DNA of 64,000 bases, from assembly GCF_041435055.1 (NCBI RefSeq), contig NZ_CP108002.1, positions 4,402,001-4,466,000 of the forward strand. The letters run 5' to 3'. Shown piece by piece: positions 16,777 through 30,381 of the stretch; position 1 is the stretch's first letter, and each line of letters starts with the position of its first letter. A program made the position numbers and the translations under genes. The notes under the pieces were generated by a model. The model saw nothing but the letters and a program-made list of their open reading frames with translations, was not told the DNA's origin and did not search any database. Source of the stretch: Streptomyces sp. NBC_00341. Lineage in GTDB: Bacteria > Actinomycetota > Actinomycetes > Streptomycetales > Streptomycetaceae.

Positions 16777-17325
16777 ATGGACGCGGCACAGCAAGAGGCG
16801 ACAGCCAGAGCCAGGGAACTTCAGCGCAGTTGGTACGGGGAACCGCTGGGGGCGCTCTTCCGTCGGCTGATCGATGATCTGGGCCTGAACCAGGCACGGC
16901 TGGCGGCGGTGCTCGGGCTGTCCGCCCCCATGCTCTCCCAGCTCATGAGCGGTCAGCGGGCGAAGATCGGCAACCCGGCAGTGGTGCAGCGCGTCCAGGC
17001 GCTCCAGGAGCTGGCCAGTCAGGTCGCGGACGGCAGTGTCAGCGCGGGAGAGGCCACCGACCGGATGGAAGAGATCAAGAAGTCGCAGGGCGGCTCCGTA
17101 CTCACCGGGACGGGCCAGACGTCTTCGACCAGTGGGGCGCCCACCGTGCGCCGGGTGGTCCGCGAGATCCAGTCGCTGCTGCGGTCCGTCGCGGCGGCCG
17201 GTGACATCATCGATGCCGCGGACGCCCTCGCCCCGACCCACCCGGAACTGGCAGAGTTCCTCAAGGTGTACGGAGCAGGACGCACCGCGGACGCGGTGGC
17301 GCACTACGAGGGACACCAGAGCTAA
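16777..17325 (+). CDS. Cro/C1-type helix-turn-helix protein
   Basis: This 182-residue cytosolic DNA-binding protein carries one HTH near residues 30-58 (LNQARLAAVLGLSAPMLSQL followed by MSGQRAKIG). A Ser/Thr-rich linker and a helical C-terminal region follow (VRRVVREIQSLLRSVAAAGD and beyond). It lies just upstream of a Ser/Thr kinase gene in the same direction (about 100 bp gap), an association seen in other Streptomyces origin regions. A regulatory link or phosphorylation by that kinase is inference. GCGAAGGGGA precedes the ATG. I do not recognise a named family member. Confidence 0.85.
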   Translation: MDAAQQEATARARELQRSWYGEPLGALFRRLIDDLGLNQARLAAVLGLSAPMLSQLMSGQRAKIGNPAVVQRVQALQELASQVADGSVSAGEATDRMEEIKKSQGGSVLTGTGQTSSTSGAPTVRRVVREIQSLLRSVAAAGDIIDAADALAPTHPELAEFLKVYGAGRTADAVAHYEGHQS

Positions 17326-17424
17326 TCCGGGCAACGGGCCGGGCAACCGGTCCGGCAGCCGCAGGATCCGGGCACGGGGCACACGCACCGGCCGAGAGCA
17401 GGAACGGGGAGCGAGCGCAGCGCA

Positions 17425-18966
17425 ATGGGTGAGGTCTTCGCTGGTCGGTACGAGCTGATCGATCCGATCGGACGTGGTGGGGTCGGGGCTGTCTGGCGTG
17501 CCTGGGATCACCGGCGCCGCCGCTATGTGGCGGCCAAGGTCCTTCAGCAGAGCGACGCACACACGTTGCTGCGCTTCGTCCGCGAACAGGCCCTGCGGAT
17601 CGAGCATCCGCATGTGCTCGCTCCGGCCAGCTGGGCCGCGGACGACGACAAGGTCCTGTTCACCATGGACCTCATCACCGGCGGTTCGCTGGCCCATGTC
17701 ATCGGTGACTACGGCCCGCTCCCTCCTCGGTTCGTCTGCACACTGCTCGACCAGTTGCTGTCCGGGCTGTCGACGGTGCATGCCGAGGGGGTCGTGCACC
17801 GGGACATCAAGCCCGCCAACATCCTCATGGAGGCCACCGGCACCGGCCGGCCGCACCTGCGGCTGTCCGACTTCGGCATCTCCATGCGCAAGGGCGAGCC
17901 ACGCCTCACCGAGACCAACTACGTGGTGGGGACGCCGGGTTACTTCGCTCCCGAGCAGATGATGGGCGCGGAGCCGGACTTCCCCGCGGACCTCTTCGCG
18001 GTCGGACTCGTCGCCCTGTATCTGCTCCAGGGGAAGAAGCCCGACGCACAGGCGCTCATCGAGCACTTCGCCGCGCACGGCACACCCAGCGCTCCGCAGG
18101 GCATCCCCGAGCCTCTCTGGCAGGTGCTCGCGGGGCTGTTGCAGCCGGACCCGCAGGCCCGCTTCCGTACGGCCACGGGCGCGCGCAAGGCGCTGACCGC
18201 CGCCGTCGAGATGCTGCCCGAGCCCGGCGCGGAGGACGAGCCGGTGGAGGTCTTCGACCAGATCGGCCCGCTGCCCGACGGCTTCGGCCCCACGGGCCCG
18301 GTAACCGCCCCGCAGCAGCCCGGCCGCCCCGGCTCCCCGACCGGGCAAGCTCAGCAGGGACAGGCAGCGCAGGTACCAGGACAGCAGACAGGCCGGCAGC
18401 AGACAGGCCGGCAGCAGACAGGCCGGCAGCACACGGGCCAACAGCCCACGGAGCAGTCGTACGCGCAGCCCCAGGCCTCGATGTCGGAGACGGGCAGCTT
18501 CCACCTCCCGCCGCCCCCGCAGCAGCCCAGCTCCGCTCCCCAGGCGCCCCAGCACGCCGCTCCCGTCGCTCACCAACCGGCGCAGCCCAGCACTCCGGCC
18601 GCCCCTCCCGGCATCCCCGCCCCGCAGCATCCGGCGCATGCGGCGCCCCCCTTCCCCGCCGCCGTGCCGAACCCCTCACAGGCCCCCACGGCAGCGGTGC
18701 AGCACGAACAAGCTCTTACTCGTCCATACACCGCTCAGCCCTCGCAGGTTCCCGCTCCCGGAGTGGGAGTTGCCGGGGCCGGGGTGCCGCCGCACTACGC
18801 GCAGTCGCCGTCGCAGGCACCGTCTTCGCAGGTCATGTCCCCTGCGCAGATCGCGGCACCCGCCCCGCAAAAGCGGCCGGGACCGTCCACGAAGGTGGCG
18901 GTCCCGGTGTTGCTGGTGGCGCTGATCTGCTTCGCCGTGGGGATCTGGGCCCTGACCCAGGCCTGA
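17425..18966 (+). CDS. Membrane-anchored serine/threonine protein kinase
   Basis: This 513-residue Hanks-type kinase has a glycine loop (IGRGGVGAVW), catalytic Lys in VAAKVL, HRDIKPANIL, DFGIS, and the activation-segment GTPGYFAPEQ. The domain ends near residue 270. A long Pro/Gln/Ala-rich cytosolic linker follows that contains QQTGR tandem repeats. A single C-terminal transmembrane helix (VAVPVLLVALICFAVGIWAL) then ends three residues before the stop, so there is no extracellular sensor domain. All catalytic residues are present. Such tail-anchored kinases probably act on membrane-proximal substrates. GGGGAG lies about 12 nt before the ATG. Confidence 0.93.
   Translation: MGEVFAGRYELIDPIGRGGVGAVWRAWDHRRRRYVAAKVLQQSDAHTLLRFVREQALRIEHPHVLAPASWAADDDKVLFTMDLITGGSLAHVIGDYGPLPPRFVCTLLDQLLSGLSTVHAEGVVHRDIKPANILMEATGTGRPHLRLSDFGISMRKGEPRLTETNYVVGTPGYFAPEQMMGAEPDFPADLFAVGLVALYLLQGKKPDAQALIEHFAAHGTPSAPQGIPEPLWQVLAGLLQPDPQARFRTATGARKALTAAVEMLPEPGAEDEPVEVFDQIGPLPDGFGPTGPVTAPQQPGRPGSPTGQAQQGQAAQVPGQQTGRQQTGRQQTGRQHTGQQPTEQSYAQPQASMSETGSFHLPPPPQQPSSAPQAPQHAAPVAHQPAQPSTPAAPPGIPAPQHPAHAAPPFPAAVPNPSQAPTAAVQHEQALTRPYTAQPSQVPAPGVGVAGAGVPPHYAQSPSQAPSSQVMSPAQIAAPAPQKRPGPSTKVAVPVLLVALICFAVGIWALTQA
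18382..18441 (+). repeat. 15-bp tandem repeat inside the kinase gene
   Basis: Three perfect copies of CAGCAGACAGGCCGG (18382-18426) and a fourth degenerate copy encode the QQTGR repeats in the cytosolic linker. The in-frame 5-codon unit can expand or contract without breaking the gene, so the linker length is probably variable between strains. Confidence 0.85.
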
Positions 18967-18984
18967 TCCGGACGAAAGACCCGA

Positions 18985-18997
18985 GGGCCTTCGGCCC
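18985..18997. terminator. Weak hairpin between convergent genes
   Basis: GGGCC-TTC-GGCCC sits in the 38-bp gap between the kinase stop and the convergent surface-protein stop. The stem is only 5 bp, so this is a low-confidence terminator. Confidence 0.35.
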
Positions 18998-19004
18998 CGC
19001 CCGG

Positions 19005-20369
19005 CTACCAGGCCTGCGGCGGGCCCCCGTACGGATGCTGCTGCCCGCCGTCGGCCGGCCCGGCCTGTGCCGCGGTCGCCGTCTGCCCGCGCCGTGCGAG
19101 CAGCATCCACGCGCCGAGCCCGAGCACCAGCACGGCGCCCGCGCCGATGCCGGCCGCGCCGAGCAGCTTCATGTTGCCGCTCTTGCTCTCGGCGGCCTGG
19201 GCGCCGCTCCGGCCGCTCCTCGCCATGTCCTTGTCGCCCTGTGAGACGCCGAAGATCCCCGCGTCCCCCTGGTACGGCGTGTCCCCGGTCTTCCCCTCGA
19301 CCTCGACCGTGAGGGTCAGCGGGAACGGCTTGGAACCGTACGCCTTGGCGACCTCCGGGCTCAGCGTGACGGACAGGTAGTACCAGCCCGCGAAGCGCAT
19401 CGCGCTGACGCCGGTGTCGGAGGCGTACCTGTTCTCGTACGCCACCGGAGGCACCGGGTCCAGGGAGACCGAGGCCGGTTTGCCCGAGTAGGCCATCGGG
19501 GACGCGTTGTCGACATGGCCGTGCGCCGGATTGTCCAGGGAGAGGGCGAGCGCGCCACTGACGTACTCGTCCGCGTCCGGGACGGTGCTGTTGCCGAGTG
19601 CGGCGGTGGCGAAGATCTGCTGGCCCCAGTCCACCGGAACCCGGTAGAAGAGCGTCTGGCCGGGCTTGGCCTCGTCCTTCCACTCACCGGTCTGCAGACT
19701 CGTCGCTTCGTAGTAACTGCTCCCGCCGTGCCTGCGGTTGTCCTTCGCCGCCTCGGGCGGCTCCGGTGACGCGGACGGCCAGTCCTCCGGCGCCTCGGTC
19801 CGCGTCGCCCCGCCCTTCGCGAGCCCCGGCTCGGAGGCGTACCGGATCTCCAGCTCCCACTCCCCGCGCCCCGAGGTGTCCTCGCTCTCGCGCTCGATCA
19901 GGACGTTGTACACACCGGCGCCCTGGCAGCTGCTGCTGTCCTTGTCCACGTTGCGGTAGGCGTACGCGGCGATGGGACGCGGGTACTCCGCGGACCCGAA
20001 GCGGGCGCTCTCCGTGCTGCACGCCAGGTCCGACTTGTCCCTGATGCTGATCGAGATGCCGTCCCCGTAGGCGACCTTGCCGCCGTCCTTGGGCACGACG
20101 ACGGCCGAGACGTACGCGTTCGTCGTCGCCTTCAGGTTCAGCCGGTAGTACAGCTTCTGGCCGAACTTGATCGAACTCCGGTAGACAGAACCGGCCGTGA
20201 GCTCGTTCGCATCCGTATTGACCTCGGTGCCGCCGACCGTCTTCGCCTGCGGGTCGAAGGCGTACGCGGCTGCCGCGCCGGCTCCGTACGCCTGCGCCGG
20301 CAGCGCCGCCACCGCGCACATCGCCGCGACCGCGGCCAGTATCGCCCGGCCCCTGCTGCGCTGCCTCAT
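19005..20369 (-). CDS. Secreted, membrane-anchored surface protein related to the vWA protein upstream
   Basis: The protein has 454 residues. It has a signal peptide (ILAAVAAMCAVAALPAQAYG), a long extracytoplasmic region, a C-terminal helix (LLGAAGIGAGAVLVLGLGAW) and a short Gln/Pro cytosolic tail. The ectodomain repeats a module also present in the adjacent vWA protein: compare GQTLFYRVPVDWGQQ with SQTLWYKVPADWGQQ, and the later NRY...GWYYLSVTL with NRY...GGFYISVTL. It is translationally coupled to that gene; the start may be ATG 20369 or GTG 20372, which overlaps the upstream stop as GTGA. I do not know its function; the pair looks like a surface complex. Confidence 0.8.
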   Translation of the reverse strand: MRQRSRGRAILAAVAAMCAVAALPAQAYGAGAAAAYAFDPQAKTVGGTEVNTDANELTAGSVYRSSIKFGQKLYYRLNLKATTNAYVSAVVVPKDGGKVAYGDGISISIRDKSDLACSTESARFGSAEYPRPIAAYAYRNVDKDSSSCQGAGVYNVLIERESEDTSGRGEWELEIRYASEPGLAKGGATRTEAPEDWPSASPEPPEAAKDNRRHGGSSYYEATSLQTGEWKDEAKPGQTLFYRVPVDWGQQIFATAALGNSTVPDADEYVSGALALSLDNPAHGHVDNASPMAYSGKPASVSLDPVPPVAYENRYASDTGVSAMRFAGWYYLSVTLSPEVAKAYGSKPFPLTLTVEVEGKTGDTPYQGDAGIFGVSQGDKDMARSGRSGAQAAESKSGNMKLLGAAGIGAGAVLVLGLGAWMLLARRGQTATAAQAGPADGGQQHPYGGPPQAW

Positions 20370-22327
20370 CACGCGCTTCCCCTCGTCGACCGTGCGGCTG
20401 CCCCGCGGCGGTTGCGTACATATACGAACACGGCGATGAGCACAGCCATGACGGCCGCCCCGGCAGCAGCCGCGATGCCGGTCCATCCTGCCCCTCCAGC
20501 ACCACCGCTGTCTGCGGACGCGGTCGACTCGCCCTTCTTGTCCGCATCCCCTCCGGTGGACTTGCCGCCGCTGTCGCCGGATCCGGCCGCCACGGGCGCC
20601 CCGTGCTGCGGGCCGGTCCGTGCCGCACCGAGCACCGACACCCGCAGCACCAGGCCGATCTGCGGATTCTCCGCGATCTCCGCGGCCCGTGCGCCCAGCG
20701 TCACCGAGATGTAGAAGCCGCCCCTGGCGTGCACCGGCTGGACATTGCTCCGGTCCTCGTAGCGGTTGGTCCAGGAGACCGGGACGCCGCCCATCGGAAG
20801 CGCCGAAGGCCGCCCGTTGTACATCGTGGTCGAGGTGAACTCGCCGCCTCCGGTGAGGGGGTAGCGGGCCGGGGTGTAGAGCTGGGTCGCCCCGTAGGAG
20901 TACGTGGCGGAGGTGCGGTCCACCGTGGGCTCGTTGGCGAACTCCACGTCGTAGCGCACCTGCTGGCCCCAGTCGGCCGGAACCTTGTACCAGAGCGTCT
21001 GGGACGGCAGGATCCGGTCGCGCCAGACGCCCTGGCCGATCTCCCGGGCATCGTTGAATCCGGTGCCGCCCCGCACATCGCGCGGATCGCCCGTCGGCAG
21101 CACGGCCTCCTTGCCGCCCCTGCCGTACTCCGCCTGCGACTGGGCGGGCGTCACGCCCCCGTCCAGCGGCGCCTCGACCCCGTACACGAGCTCCAGCGGC
21201 CAACGCGCGGCGTCCGAGCCCTTCTTGCTCTGCCGCTCCACCACCAGCCGGTAGCGGCCCGCACGGTCACACGTGCGGGTGCCCTCCGCCGAGCGGATCC
21301 GGGCGACCGCCGATGTCAGCGGGGCCGCCCCCTCCTTCTGCAGGAAGCGCGCGGTGTCCGTCCCGCAGGAGCCGTGCTCGTCGTACTCGATCCTGGTGCT
21401 CAGCGCGTCGAACGTGTCGACGGCCGCGCCCGGCTGCGGCACCGCCGTCGCCGCGAAGTCCGCCGTGGACACCGCGTCCAGATCCACCGCGTAGTACCGC
21501 TTCTCGCCCGGCCCGATGGTGTCCAGGTACTGCCCGGGTACCAGCACGGGGGCCCGGTCCGCCGTGGCCGCGCCCGTCACCCGCTCGCCCCGGAAGCGGT
21601 ACCCGTCGGCGGAGAGCTGCGCGGCGCGCTGGAGCTGACGGGCCAGCGCCTTGGCGTCCGGGGCGTCGTAGTAACGCCCGTTGCCCGCCTGCGCGATGCA
21701 TTCGAGCTGTTCGCGGGCCGCGCCCTTCACCTGGAAGCCGACGGTGTCGATCCGCAGCCCGATGCCCTCCTTGCCGAGCTGCTCGGCGACCTCGCAGGGC
21801 TGCGGCGTACCGCAGTTGTCCTCGCCGTCGGAAATCAACAGGATGGTGCGCGTGCCGATGGCGCCGGCCGCGGGCCGCGGCAGATCCCGCGCCGCCTTCC
21901 GGAGCGACAGGCCGATAGGGGTGTCGCCCCTGGGCCGTACGGCTGCGACCGCCCGCTTCAGCGCGGTCCGGTCGAGCCCCCGCACCGGGCGCACGAGGCG
22001 GGTGTCCGTGCAGCCCTGGGGCCGGTCGGCGCCGTACACCCGCAGGCCCGTCGGATGGCCGTCGGGAAGGGCGTCCACGACCGTGCCGACGGCCGCGCGG
22101 GCGCTCTCCATCCGGGTCCGGCCCGTACCGTCGTCGTCCCCCATGGAGCCGGACGAGTCGAGCACCATGACCAGGCTGCCGCTCCCGCCGGATGCGGCCG
22201 CGTCCGACGCCGCACCGGTCCCCCCGGGCGCCGCCACGGCCGGCAGCGCGCCCGCCACCAGGGCGAACAGCGCCCCGCCGATCCATGTCCCCGCCCGCAC
22301 CGTGCGGCGGTGGCTGCCAGCCCTCAT
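20369..22327 (-). CDS. vWA-domain surface protein with C-terminal membrane anchor
   Basis: The protein has 652 residues. A signal peptide (GGALFALVAGALPAVAA) precedes a von Willebrand factor A domain (about residues 48-230) with an intact MIDAS motif DSSGSMG, the conserved Thr region GDTPIGLSL and the Asp of LLISDGEDNCG, so it should bind a divalent metal and a protein ligand. The following ectodomain contains the WYKVPADWGQQ module shared with the neighbouring protein. A transmembrane helix near the C-terminus (AAGAAVMAVLIAVFVYV) is followed by a basic tail. AGGGGGAAC precedes the ATG. Cell-surface adhesion or complex assembly is plausible. Confidence 0.85.
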   Translation of the reverse strand: MRAGSHRRTVRAGTWIGGALFALVAGALPAVAAPGGTGAASDAAASGGSGSLVMVLDSSGSMGDDDGTGRTRMESARAAVGTVVDALPDGHPTGLRVYGADRPQGCTDTRLVRPVRGLDRTALKRAVAAVRPRGDTPIGLSLRKAARDLPRPAAGAIGTRTILLISDGEDNCGTPQPCEVAEQLGKEGIGLRIDTVGFQVKGAAREQLECIAQAGNGRYYDAPDAKALARQLQRAAQLSADGYRFRGERVTGAATADRAPVLVPGQYLDTIGPGEKRYYAVDLDAVSTADFAATAVPQPGAAVDTFDALSTRIEYDEHGSCGTDTARFLQKEGAAPLTSAVARIRSAEGTRTCDRAGRYRLVVERQSKKGSDAARWPLELVYGVEAPLDGGVTPAQSQAEYGRGGKEAVLPTGDPRDVRGGTGFNDAREIGQGVWRDRILPSQTLWYKVPADWGQQVRYDVEFANEPTVDRTSATYSYGATQLYTPARYPLTGGGEFTSTTMYNGRPSALPMGGVPVSWTNRYEDRSNVQPVHARGGFYISVTLGARAAEIAENPQIGLVLRVSVLGAARTGPQHGAPVAAGSGDSGGKSTGGDADKKGESTASADSGGAGGAGWTGIAAAAGAAVMAVLIAVFVYVRNRRGAAARSTRGSA

Positions 22328-22431
22328 CCGTTCCCCCTAGACCGAAATACCCGGATTCTTTGCTCAAGCAACCTATTGATTTGCGTAGGTGAACTCAAGA
22401 GCACAGGTGTCACGGTCCCGCAACAGCACGA

Positions 22432-22459
22432 AGCCCCGGCCGCTCAGGCGACCGGGGCT
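22432..22459. terminator. Terminator downstream of the DLW-39 gene
   Basis: AGCCCCGG and CCGGGGCT (22432-22439 and 22452-22459) form an 8-bp GC-rich hairpin 20 bp past the DLW-39 stop on the minus strand, before the vWA promoter region. Confidence 0.6.
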
Positions 22460-22479
22460 CGCAAACAGGCTGTTCTGTC

Positions 22480-22614
22480 TCACACACCCGAACCTGCGGG
22501 CACGGAGTCAGTCGCCTCCGTCCACAGATCCTGCTCGGCGCGATCCGCCTGGATCTGGCGGTACACGAGGAGCCCGCCGATGGCGGCCAGTGCGACCAGG
22601 AGAAGCTTCTTCAC
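22480..22614 (-). CDS. DLW-39 family small membrane protein
   Basis: This 44-residue protein has one hydrophobic helix (LLLVALAAIGGLLVYRQI) followed by a charged segment with the family hallmark QDLW and a short C-terminus. It matches the actinobacterial DLW-39 family of unknown function, usually found close to gyrA. The start GTG 22614 is preceded by GAGGT at 8 nt. The longer frame from 22701 has no ribosome site. A small single-pass inner-membrane protein is predicted. Confidence 0.8.
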   Translation of the reverse strand: MKKLLLVALAAIGGLLVYRQIQADRAEQDLWTEATDSVPAGSGV

Positions 22615-22957
22615 CGCGCGACCTCGTCTTTCGTTGGCGTAGGGGACTTCTGGCGCCCGACTATACACACCGGCCGATATCGACCGGTGACCTCCCCGCA
22701 ACCCAACTGGGGCCTGCGGAAAAGCGATCGTCGGAGGATCGGGTCACCCCCGCCGACGCCCTGTCACCACCCCGTCACTGGCCCGTCACCGACGCCGGAA
22801 GGAACTCCGCTCCGGCCGGTCGGGCCCGGTTGCACCATACGAGTGGTGTTCATCTGAACATCGGCACATCGGCAGCGTCGGTCCGTGAAATCGCGCCCCG
22901 GATCCACATCATCAGGAAGGTAAGCAAAACGGACCACCTGAAAGTGAGTGAGGCGCC
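22615..22957. other. Intergenic region with a short palindrome
   Basis: About 340 bp separate two divergent small genes. No coding bias is seen. TGTTCA-TC-TGAACA (22847-22860) is a perfect dyad 98 bp before the plus-strand gene and may be an operator. TTGCAC and CATACG just before it (about 22830-22841) are too close together to form a standard promoter. Confidence 0.4.
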
Positions 22958-23338
22958 ATGAGCACCTACCGGGCCAAGAACATCTGGACCGCCTTCATCA
23001 CCGCGTTCTTCGCACTCCTCGCGGCACTGGGCCTCGCGGGCTCCACCGCTTCGGCCACGGAAGCCACGGTCACGGAGCCGGCGACCACGACCCAGGAGCA
23101 CACGGGTGCGACCGCGGCAACCGCGACCACCCCGTCGGTGCGATGGACCCTTCCGCGTGACCGGGCGCTGCCACCCACGATGAAGCAGCGCATCCGCGCA
23201 GAGGCGCACGGCTCCTCACCCGCCACCCGCCATCTGTCCGCCGACACCACGGACACCACGAGCACAACGAACACCACCAGTACCGCCCGCGCCTCGCACG
23301 GAGCCCCGGCGGGGGCCGCGTCCCTGCTGCCCCCCTGA
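22958..23338 (+). CDS. Small secreted Thr-rich protein
   Basis: This 126-residue protein has a clear Sec signal peptide (NIWTAFITAFFALLAALGLAG, cleavage likely after STASA). The mature region is dominated by Thr, Ala and Ser, including runs such as TTDTTSTTNTTST. There is no cysteine pair or recognised domain. It probably is an exported, perhaps glycosylated, low-complexity protein. The GAGTGAGG before the ATG supports this start; an overlapping frame starting 10 nt earlier lacks a signal peptide. I do not recognise the family. Confidence 0.65.
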   Translation: MSTYRAKNIWTAFITAFFALLAALGLAGSTASATEATVTEPATTTQEHTGATAATATTPSVRWTLPRDRALPPTMKQRIRAEAHGSSPATRHLSADTTDTTSTTNTTSTARASHGAPAGAASLLPP

Positions 23339-23360
23339 GAGCGGCGCACCTGACTCCCAG

Positions 23361-23395
23361 AGCCCCCGGGCCGGTTCACACCGGACGGGGGCTTT
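23361..23395 (+). terminator. Terminator of the small secreted-protein gene
   Basis: AGCCCCC at 23361-23367 pairs with GGGGGCT at 23387-23393, with an inner CCGGT/ACCGG stem, and is followed by TTTC. It begins 23 bp after the stop codon. Confidence 0.7.
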
Positions 23396-23540
23396 CCCGT
23401 GCGCCCGCCCACAGACGGGCACAGCGGACAGGCACAGCAGACGGCCACAGCAGTCACGCCCGTACCGGACCGCACCCCTGGCCGCATCCGGGGCACCCGG
23501 GGCACCCGTCCCCGACGGTGCGACCGGAGCGGGCCAACAC

Positions 23541-23620
23541 CACCGGAGCGACCGGAGCAAGCCACGTACCACCGGAGCAGGCCCCGTACCACCGGAAGCC
23601 CGGTACTACCGGAGCGGCCT
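23541..23620. repeat. Degenerate 20-bp tandem repeats in a noncoding stretch
   Basis: Units around GTACCACCGGAGCAGGCC recur with a 20-bp period at 23561-23580, 23581-23600 and 23601-23620, with a weaker copy before. The surrounding 23396-23688 is Pro/Thr-codon-like low-complexity sequence with no supported gene. It separates the small secreted-protein gene from tRNA-Ile. Confidence 0.55.
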
Positions 23621-23688
23621 CCCGACCTCCAGCCCCCGCCTCCAGCCCCGGCCCCAACACCCGCCCCAACACCGCACCCCGCCCACGC

Positions 23689-23726
23689 AGAAGGCCCGGT
23701 CCCTCCGAAGAGGGGCCGGGCCTTCT
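23689..23726. terminator. Terminator downstream of tRNA-Ile
   Basis: A 17-bp stem with one G-T pair (arms 23689-23705 and 23710-23726) and a CGAA tetraloop begins 12 bp past the tRNA 3' end on the minus strand. Confidence 0.85.
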
Positions 23727-23737
23727 GTCTGTCACTG

Positions 23738-23811
23738 TGGGGCTAACAGGATTTGAACCTGTGGCCTCATCCTTATCAGGGATGCGCTCTAACCAACTGA
23801 GCTATAGCCCC
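23738..23811 (-). tRNA. tRNA-Ile(GAT)
   Basis: A 74-nt cloverleaf on the minus strand with 5' GGGGCTATAGCTCAGTTGG, anticodon loop CTGATAA (GAT at plus positions 23775-23777), T-arm GTTCAAATC and discriminator A. CCA is not encoded. It follows the DUF3566 gene and gyrA in the same direction, the usual actinobacterial order. Confidence 0.97.
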
Positions 23812-23888
23812 GCCGCGCTTTTGTGTCGCGCTGACGTGAAGAAGATTAGCGCACGTCGGGGCCAGTCCCAAAATCGGTAGATGCGCCG

Positions 23889-24575
23889 CTACTCGTCCTC
23901 GGCCAGCGTGAGCTCGACACCGCCCACGAAGCCGGCCGACAAGTTGTAGATGAAGGCGCCCAGCGTCGCCAGCGCGGTCGCCAGCACCACATCGAGCACG
24001 GCGATGACCGACGTGAAGATGAGGACCCTGGGCAGCGACAGGAACGACTGCAGGTCGAAGCCGCTGCCCTCGTTGGAGCCGGTCGCCTCGCTGATCGTGC
24101 CGCCCACGGTGGAGAAGACGCCCATCGCGTCCATCACCATCCACAGGACCGCCGAGGCCACCACCGTGCAGATGCCGAGCGCGATGGACAGCAGGAAGCT
24201 GACCTTCATCACCGACCACGGATCGGCCTTGGCCACCCGCAGACGCGCCTTACGGGTACGCGGAGTGGTCCGCGCCCCCGTCCGCGGCTTGCGGGCCGCC
24301 TGAGCCTCGCCCGCGCCCTGCTGGGCCCCCTGGGGGCGGCCCCCGTGCGTCCCGCCCGGAGGCGAGGGGTAGGCCTGCGGCGGGTGGTAGGGCCCCGCCT
24401 GGCCCGGTGCGGGCTCACGCTCGCCGGGCAGGGGCCCGGCCGCGTAGCCCTCGTACTGGGGTTGAGGACCCCGGGTATCCGTCACAGTGCCCCCTTGGGA
24501 GTCCGTGGCAGGGCCACGGGCACCGTTCGCGCCGGCTCCGGAAGCGGCCGAACCGGCGCCCGTGGCTCCACTCAC
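23889..24575 (-). CDS. DUF3566-family membrane protein
   Basis: The protein has 228 residues with a Pro/Gly/Gln-rich cytosolic N-terminus of about 110 residues and then a basic stretch (RKARLRVAKADPWSVMKVSF) leading into the first hydrophobic helix. A second helical membrane region follows (RVLIFTSVIAVLDVVLATALATLGAF), and an acidic C-terminus ELTLAEDE. This is the DUF3566 family always found next to gyrA in actinobacteria; its function is not known to me. The GTG at 24575 begins 3 nt after the gyrA stop, with GAGGAG inside the gyrA end, so the two are cotranscribed and coupled. Confidence 0.9.
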   Translation of the reverse strand: MSGATGAGSAASGAGANGARGPATDSQGGTVTDTRGPQPQYEGYAAGPLPGEREPAPGQAGPYHPPQAYPSPPGGTHGGRPQGAQQGAGEAQAARKPRTGARTTPRTRKARLRVAKADPWSVMKVSFLLSIALGICTVVASAVLWMVMDAMGVFSTVGGTISEATGSNEGSGFDLQSFLSLPRVLIFTSVIAVLDVVLATALATLGAFIYNLSAGFVGGVELTLAEDE

Positions 24576-24578
24576 GCT

Positions 24579-27230
<2,652 letters not shown>

Positions 27231-27276
27231 TGCTGGTCAAAGTCCTTTCGCGCTGCGGCTTGCTGTTACGGCCGAC

Positions 27277-29781
<2,505 letters not shown>

Positions 29782-30381
29782 TCAGCCGTAGGTGTCGCCC
29801 GGTCCCTTGCTGCCCGGCGCACGCAGCGGACCGAACCTCCGCTGCGGTCCTCCCGGCCCCAGAACCTTGATCATCCGTACGGTGCCGTGCCCCAGATCCG
29901 CGTTCAGCCGGGCCACCAGCTGAGGCGCGAGCAGCCGCAGCTGGGTCGCCCAGGCCGTCGAGTCGCACTGGACCGTCAGCACCCGCTCATCGGGATCCTC
30001 GTCGTAGCGCAGGGGAACACAATGATTGGCCAGATCATCACCGACGATCTGCGGCCAGCGGCCCATCACACCGCCCACCGCCGCGGGCGCCTCCCAGCCG
30101 CGTTCGGTGATCAGCCGGTTGATCGCCGCACCCAGCGGCAGCGGATCCCGGCCGTCCGCCCGCGCCCCGGACCGCAGCCCGCCGCCCCGCCGGGCCTGCT
30201 TCTTCTGCTGCGCCGCCGCACCGCGGGCCCGCGCCTGCTCCTTCGCCGCGCGCAGGGCCACCCGGGCCAGGTCCACCCCCGAGGCCTCCGGCTGCTTCGC
30301 CGCCCCGGACGGCGGCTTCGGCGGTGTCCCGCCCCGGCCGCCCTCCGGGAGCTGGTCCGGGCTGTCCGCAGCGCCGCTCAC
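29782..30381 (-). CDS. dciA: DciA-type helicase-associated protein (DUF721)
   Basis: This 199-residue protein has a disordered, Arg/Ala/Gln-rich N-terminal half, followed by the compact DUF721 domain (about residues 80-180, including [19 protein letters not shown] and [18 protein letters not shown]). DciA is the ancestral loader or operator of the replicative helicase DnaB in bacteria lacking DnaC/DnaI, which includes actinobacteria. The GTG start overlaps the recF stop by 4 nt (GTGA), so it is translated with recF. It sits between recF and gyrB as in other actinobacteria. Confidence 0.92.
   Translation of the reverse strand: MSGAADSPDQLPEGGRGGTPPKPPSGAAKQPEASGVDLARVALRAAKEQARARGAAAQQKKQARRGGGLRSGARADGRDPLPLGAAINRLITERGWEAPAAVGGVMGRWPQIVGDDLANHCVPLRYDEDPDERVLTVQCDSTAWATQLRLLAPQLVARLNADLGHGTVRMIKVLGPGGPQRRFGPLRAPGSKGPGDTYG

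Noticed and set aside
23396..23688. Possible CRISPR-like or coding repeats
   Set aside because: The 20-bp period units are degenerate and directly adjacent without spacers, and the frames are low-complexity with no ribosome site.
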